A stretch of DNA of 64,000 bases from Rutstroemia sp. NJR-2017a BVV2 (lineage: Eukaryota; Ascomycota; Leotiomycetes; Helotiales; Rutstroemiaceae), in NCBI GenBank assembly GCA_002946415.1, contig NJPS01000039.1:1-64000 (forward strand), in the 5' to 3' direction. This document shows positions 58,553 through 64,000 of this stretch, piece by piece (the stretch's first letter is position 1; every line of letters begins with the position of its first letter). The notes under the pieces were generated by a model. That model made no database searches, was not told the origin of the DNA, and worked only from the letters and a program-made list of their open reading frames with translations. Made by a program: the position numbers and the translations under genes.

Positions 58553-59708
58553 TTCGGAATCTACTCCCGCTCGACATTCAACACAGCCTCGGCCTACATT
58601 GCTAGACCAGCACCTATTCAAACGCACTCTTTCCCCCAACATCCCAGGCTATATCCCGTTAGATGGTATTCGTAGAGTAGAAGACAAAAGGCAGAAGTAC
58701 GATGTACGGTTGACAATTGACAATTGATGTTGTGGATATTAAGTGTCATGTTCATGCTTGGCCTGTATATATGTATATTGGGATTTCGTGGTCGACTGCA
58801 CTGGCAAGTTGTTTGCTGATAGCAGATCGAGTTGTTTGGCCACGGACGGGAAGATATCTGGGGAGGTAGATAGGTTGCTCGGTATATGCTACAATGATCT
58901 GGAGATGCTGAGCTTTACTTGAGAGGGGTAGGAAAATGTGAATGTGGAGGAAGTCGGGATCTCTATATACTTCTATGTTTAGTTTCTGGAGCGGGTGAGT
59001 GGTAGTTGTGTTCACTAACTACGGTTAAGCGAGGATTGTAGGGGCGAGATGGGACGCGAAGTGAATAATCGAGTGGAAAAGGGGGGTCGTTCGGTTAGTT
59101 TGTGAGATGTGAATTGATAAGAGAAAGTGAAGGTCATTGATAATGAACAGCAGACTGAGTAAATATGGAAGGGCAAAAGAGAAGAATAGTATTACATAAA
59201 AAAAGACAAAAAGAACATACAACAGTGGGGATTCGCTGGTGGTCACCCACCCAACTACTAATCCACCGATTCAAGGTTTATGTATGGCAGAGCGGACGGG
59301 ATGCCCAGGGCTTCTTGATCTATGGTCGCATGTGCTTGGTTGTCGTAGAATGAAAAATATATTTGTGAAAAGTTGGTGCTGTCTAGGCATGCGATGTCTG
59401 AAAAAGACGACACACCAACGCTGCAGATTGTCGAGCCGCACCACAACAGAATAAAAGAGCCAAAACAGTTGGGGATAATGAGATTCAGATACTTAGAAGT
59501 TTTAACTGCCCAGCGAGCTAAGAATCATATCAAAATCTCAACTTTTCAATTTAATATAAGTTCTAAAGTAACGGACCTTTTTGCTATATCGTTTTCTCGT
59601 CTCTTTGTGGTTCTTATATGTTAGGCTAGGTAGTCTCTAGTCACTGAGAACATGTATCATTTTCCATCATCTCAGTAGAAGTCATATAACTTCATCTTTA
59701 TCTTCTTG

Positions 59709-61052
59709 TTATCGCCGGTGTGATGAAGATGGCCTACCTGTAGAAGATGACCTGCCCGTACTGACTGTTCGGGTAACTGGTTGCTTGGTTCTTTTGCTGG
59801 ATTTTTTGGCTGGTGTGTCTGCTATCACTGTCTTGCTACTACTCCCTTGTTGTTCTTGTTGACTATGATTCTCAGTCGTTGTTATTGAACGTCCACGACT
59901 ACGGTGTCGTCTTTCTGGACTTTCTTCTTTATGCTTCTCCTGGCTTTTCCCTTTCGTTCCTGTCTTTTTCGGTGCAACTTGTGCCGAATGTGTTCTTTTA
60001 AGGTTAAAAGTCTGACTGACAGTGGGAACATATCCAAAACCGTAACGGCTAACCGCGCTCCTGGCCACATGGGTTCTAATATGCTTATTATCATTAGCTG
60101 TATTGCAATGTTCTCGGAACTTCTTTCCCACAAGAATCTTATTCGAATGTAGAATGCTGCCAATCGAGTTTTGCGGGCTCCAGAACGATCCGTTCTTGTG
60201 CCACCAGCCTGCATGAGAGTGCTCGCCAAAGTCGTCCACGCCGGCACCCAGCATCGCGTCACGCTGGAGGTCAAAGTCAGCAAGAATGACTTTCCGCTTT
60301 TTCTCGAGCTTTTCTTTGGGTAAAAGTCCATCATAATTGGTGTAGCCGTCATCGACACTACCGTAGTTCTCTATCACACCACGGGTTATATCTACAGCTT
60401 CCTTGCGAAAGCGTCCCTCGCGTTCCCACCGTTTATGGAAGTGTGTCTCAGCCCGTACCAGCACATCTGCTTGTGCTTGGTCTAGAAATGCGAGGTTGAC
60501 CAGCCCCGGATAAAAGATCACCAAGTGCAGCCGCGAATACGCACAGAACCGCTGGCTTTTATATGCTTTGCTGTCTCGGCTCCATAGACGTCTGTCGGGA
60601 GGCCAGATATTGACGGTAGTCCAGGCGCGATATGTCAGCCCTGTAGCGGAATCCTTCCACTCCATTTTATCAATGCAGTATAATAATCCACGGCGGAACT
60701 TATCGATTGCACCGCGCACTGTGGGCCATTGCGCCCCGAACTTATCCACGAGGTGCCTTTCATCGGATGAAATGGATTCCTCTTCAGTAGGGTCGTATGG
60801 CCAATCGGATGGTTCTTTCCCGCTACGCATCTGCGACGTGAGATATCCTTGAGTTCGCAATCCTCGCTTCACAAATAAACGGAGGACTTCTAATATTTTT
60901 TGGACTTCCCTGGCATCTTTATTGACTGTCATGTTTAGAAATTCGGCCAAGTCGGTTCGCCCAAGCGCGATGAAGAGTCGTAGGACCCTGAGGACTTCGG
61001 GTTCGGTGATAAACTTCTCGACATCTGGAGATAATGAGATTGCGCTAACCAT
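59709..61052 (-). CDS. Unrecognised 447-residue protein, basic C-terminus
   Basis: A single exon runs from an ATG to a TAA. I do not recognise the family. Residues 1-70 are helical and amphipathic (VEKFITEPEVLRVLRLFIALG, with DLAEFLNMTVN). Residues 85-330 look like a globular domain with many Trp and Tyr (SDWPYDPTEEE, MEWKDSATGLTYRAW, INIWPPDRRLW-like, GWWHKNGSFWSPQNS). From about 345 on, the sequence is low-complexity and basic, rich in Lys, Arg, Ser and Thr, ending STGRSSSTGRPSSSHRR. There is no signal peptide or membrane helix, so a nuclear or cytosolic location is likely. A gene-poor region flanks it on the 5' side, which suggests a lineage-specific gene. Long uninterrupted frame and balanced composition support that it is coding. 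Confidence 0.65.
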   Translation of the reverse strand: MVSAISLSPDVEKFITEPEVLRVLRLFIALGRTDLAEFLNMTVNKDAREVQKILEVLRLFVKRGLRTQGYLTSQMRSGKEPSDWPYDPTEEESISSDERHLVDKFGAQWPTVRGAIDKFRRGLLYCIDKMEWKDSATGLTYRAWTTVNIWPPDRRLWSRDSKAYKSQRFCAYSRLHLVIFYPGLVNLAFLDQAQADVLVRAETHFHKRWEREGRFRKEAVDITRGVIENYGSVDDGYTNYDGLLPKEKLEKKRKVILADFDLQRDAMLGAGVDDFGEHSHAGWWHKNGSFWSPQNSIGSILHSNKILVGKKFREHCNTANDNKHIRTHVARSAVSRYGFGYVPTVSQTFNLKRTHSAQVAPKKTGTKGKSQEKHKEESPERRHRSRGRSITTTENHSQQEQQGSSSKTVIADTPAKKSSKRTKQPVTRTVSTGRSSSTGRPSSSHRR

Positions 61053-64000
61053 GCTGCTTTGCTTCTTGATTGTTTGTACTAAATGTATTGCTTGGTAAGA
61101 TCTTCAGTGAGTATGAAGCTTGCTCACACGTTCCAATGGTGTGTGGGTATATTTTGAGTTGATTAGTTGGTTGAAGGTATTATAATAAAGTTAGGAGTTA
61201 TTGAATACTGACTGAGTAATCTCATAGATCTAACTTTATACTCACTGTAACTATACAACCGTTGTTAACTTGTTGTGCCAATGGCGAATGCTGGGCCGGC
61301 GGCAAATGTTGGTCCGGCGGCGTAAGCTGGTCACAATATTTTATCCATCTAGAGATTCTATTTTCAAACGATCTCTTTTAGTATGCTCCAAAGCTTCATG
61401 GGTTCGACCAATCTCGCAATAGGTTTGATCAATGTGACAATAGTTATTCGGTCCTCTACAGCCAGTTGGAACCACCGAGCAGGCCATATCTCTTATAGGT
61501 ATATCGGAAAGGTCATATGAGGGACCTTCAGCCCATCCGAGGAGGCTAGATAAGTTTCGATAGGCCTACCGGGAGGCTGGTGACCGTTGGTCTCCCATAG
61601 AGCTATCGGCGACCAACCCTCTATATAAGTACAATGTGCCTGTTACCTAAGTAGGCAACAGCCTGAGCCAAGTATTCCAGAAATGAGAATATTGATTGAG
61701 ATAAGAAAGGACTCTCCAATGGGTCTTCATGGCATCTAGTACGAATAAAGAGCTCCCATTGACCTATCGTAAATAGAAACCACTTGGAGGTTCTAACTTA
61801 GTAGAAGAAGTGACTAGGATGAAGTGAAAAGCGGGGTTGAGGAGAGGGGTTATAGAACAATGTCCTTGCTGAAGGTACGAGAGAGGAGCAAGAAGGAGAA
61901 ATCACCAGTCAGCGACGTACGAGGCTCGTGAAGCAACGCCATGCCGTGCTGATGCATAGAAATATTATTGAACAGTATGGAAACTGTAGAAGTCTGGATC
62001 TGAGAGACAAAGGATGGAGGATGGGGTAAAACTCTAGGTCCTTGGGCGCGATGGGAAGGGCGAAAGTTTGGAATTCAACCGTGTGTCACGACAGCAGACT
62101 AACCTACACTGGCAACTACCTTAAACCGGGTTACCATGCACAGCGCAGTGAAAACTACGTGAAGGGAATTCTAACACGAGCGCAAGATTTCTACGAGGAA
62201 ACAAAGGGAAGCAAAGAAGTTTCGAAAAACGGTTGTCTGCGCTAATCTCAAGTAAATATAACTCACTCGATTCACTCACCGTCGACGATGCAAGTCTCTC
62301 TGAACGTGGGTCTATTTATGAGGAAGTGAGGTAGAAATCACTGAAGTATATGCTCTCCAATATCTCCATACTCAGTTGCTAAATACCCATTAGATTCATG
62401 CGAAGCTGGAAGAACCTCAACTAATTACTTCTACCTATACATGATAGAGAAAGACTCCGAGTCTCGGGCTTCTAGATGAGCGATGGATCAACTCATGAGC
62501 CAACTTCATACCTCGATACTTCATGTTTTGCTCGGTGTCTGAAAGATGACGTCCCTTTCTCAGCCAGTCGTGGAATTTCTCGTGCTTCCGCACGATCCGT
62601 TCTGTATACTTCCCATAAAATTCAGTGCTTGTTCATATTGTTCCTTGGTAATGATGCTGAATACGGAGACTATTTGCCTTTCTAGTTCAGTCAACTCGGC
62701 GTCGGTTTCGTACTTTATCGTCATTGCCGTGTCTGTGGTCGAAACTCCACATCAATTGTCGGTAGATTTTGATATAATAGGGCAAAGAAAGGAGGGGATG
62801 ATATGTAGAGTCGACGTCTCTCAAGGCTGAGCTTCGAATGTCGTCCATGGTGATTGGCATTGTGCTACACTGTACAGGCCATAAAAACGATCACACTGTG
62901 GTGCTTGATAACGTTACAACCTTACAGGCACATGTCATGATTGCAATACACGTAATCGAAACTTCAATCGCCTCTTTCCATCTTTGGATTGAAGCCGCAC
63001 GACATCTGACCATGAGAGCATTGTCGGTAGGTAGAAATGCCGAAATATTCACGGGATTCAGCAGGCGGCTGAACTCTGTGCAGAGCTTCTCCAACCATGT
63101 CTGGAACCGAAGCTAAATGAGGAAAGGCAAGCATGGGAAATATCTGAGATCTGAGATCTTACAATAACAGGATCTATTTAGCTGCAGTCGAGTTATCTGA
63201 AAGGGAAATCTGTGATATCTCCTATTCGTGCACATAATAATCCATTATTGCAAGCTGATCATCTGGAAAGTGTGCAGCAAATGGCGCATATTTGCACATT
63301 CCGCTTCCAATAATGAATCGCAATATCTGGTCACAGCATGTGGCACAGCAAGTTTTGCTTGCCTTTTTCAGAACGAACAGTAATTATCCTACCACATCAA
63401 GAATAATTTGATCGAGATCGGGGCTTGCGCTTCGCTCAACGATTGCAATTATCCGCTCTTAGGTAACTATGAGGGGCTATATAGTTGGCTGTGCTGACAT
63501 TTTGTGCACCAGGCTGGCCAATGCAAAGACTGCAATGTTGATCTTCGATTGCGAGTCATCTGGATACAACTTCAACCACCAGTAGTATTGGGTTATTACA
63601 AGGTAGCCAAAGCTGTGTCATTCAAGCCGGATGGCCGAAATACATTGTGGAAGTAGACGCTAAGACGACGAAAAGAAAGCAGAAGATTGAGATTCGAGCC
63701 GCGCAAGTTGGCTTGGGGTCAGACAATGTGACAACTTGGGAGAATGACAAAGATTCCGACGCTGTGAAGAAGGGAAAACGCACCATCACCTTAGGCTGCC
63801 TTACCATATTGATTGGAGCTACGAGTTCCAACATAATCACACGATCGTCGATTACTGTGTTATCTTTTCTCTGACAGGCATTCAACCTCCGCTACCAGAA
63901 CACTGCAAATCAAAGACCTGTCCGCTCTTGGACTTTCAACTCATTACGTCTTAATCATACTTCTCAGGGTCCTCACTTGGCTGGACCACTAGGAACTAAC
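61053..64000. other. Gene-poor region, about 2.9 kb
   Basis: I find no ORF longer than 94 codons and no convincing splice-linked gene. An imperfect direct repeat of about 18 bases (AATGCTGGGCCGGCGGC and AAATGTTGGTCCGGCGGC) lies at 61288-61322, and GATCTGA repeats at 63144-63160. A plus-strand frame at 63647-63874 (MEVDAKTTKRKQKIEIRAAQ) and one at 62476-62685 are open but isolated. The region may contain a degraded gene or element, or exons of a gene that continues past the window end. Confidence 0.5.

Larger units (their letters stand above)
57285..59708. other. Intergenic, about 2.4 kb, rich in simple repeats
   Basis: This is the 3' region of adenylate cyclase and the 3' side of the 447-residue gene, which is convergent. 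GGAT-type purine-rich sequence covers 57770-58220 and the TTCCCC array lies at 58508-58552. ORFs here (for example 57235-57888 and 57746-58236) are repeat translations and are not called. Confidence 0.55.

Noticed and set aside
61185..61239. Inverted repeat ATAAAGTTAG / CTAACTTTAT as a transposon end
   Set aside because: Only 10 bases per arm with a 35-base loop, no target-site duplication and no transposase nearby.
1..64000. tRNA, rRNA, CRISPR, prophage or complete transposon
   Set aside because: Read for tRNA-like GGTTCRANYCC boxes, transposase or reverse-transcriptase motifs and regularly spaced repeats; none seen by eye. A tRNAscan-SE or RepeatMasker run would be decisive.

Overview
The window looks like nuclear DNA of a filamentous ascomycete (Pezizomycotina; a leotiomycete such as the Sclerotinia/Botrytis relatives is my guess, not something I can prove). 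The evidence is short introns (about 49-110 nt) with GTANGT-like donors and CTAAC/CTAAT branch sites, a fungal Zn2Cys6 regulator, a CRH-type cell-wall transglycosylase, a Ras-type adenylate cyclase with leucine-rich repeats, and compact genes on both strands without operons. I assembled the multi-exon genes by joining reading frames at consensus splice sites. Exon limits are given in each entry.

Layout: 0.1-3.7 kb, a small membrane ORF and an LSH/Irc5-type SNF2 ATPase (-). 4.7-6.4 kb, a Myb/SANT-like protein (-). 7.9-9.1 kb, a TatD/Scn1 metallo-hydrolase (-). 9.6-12.3 kb, a two-helix membrane protein (+), kinetochore SPC24 (-) and mitochondrial FIS1 (+). 13.5-15.4 kb, a RING-H2 E3 ligase (+). 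16.2-18.7 kb, a Zn2Cys6 transcription factor (-). 19.5-23.0 kb, CTF18 clamp loader (+). 23.6-24.6 kb, a short-chain reductase broken by about six frame changes (pseudogene, +). 25.8-28.9 kb, a multi-KH RNA-binding protein (-). 31.6-34.3 kb, a disordered 881-residue protein (-). 34.8-39.3 kb, a dense cluster: PHM8/SDT1-type nucleotidase (+), MED21 (-), RRG7 (+), a 76-residue Cys-rich protein (+) and a FHIT/HNT2-type HIT hydrolase (-). 39.7-43.3 kb, RCC1 (-) directly preceded by, and perhaps fused to, a RING protein (-). 44.4-47.4 kb, a dienelactone hydrolase (+) and a GPI-anchored CRH transglycosylase (-). 50.4-57.3 kb, adenylate cyclase (+). 59.7-61.1 kb, an unrecognised 447-residue protein (-). 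61.1-64 kb is gene-poor.

Most genes are conserved housekeeping functions: chromatin and replication (LSH, CTF18), chromosome segregation (SPC24), Ran/nuclear transport (RCC1), transcription (MED21), mitochondria (FIS1, RRG7), nucleotide salvage (nucleotidase, HIT) and cAMP signalling. They are not one pathway. LSH and CTF18 both have ACGCGT (MCB-like) boxes just upstream, which suggests shared G1/S control.

I found no transposon, CRISPR array, rRNA, tRNA or gene cluster for a novel system. The points most worth a second look are the stop-free junction between RING and RCC1, the multiply frameshifted reductase, the micro-exons in FIS1 and the nucleotidase, the perfect 30-bp palindrome and the G-rich minisatellites around adenylate cyclase, and the orphan and low-complexity proteins.
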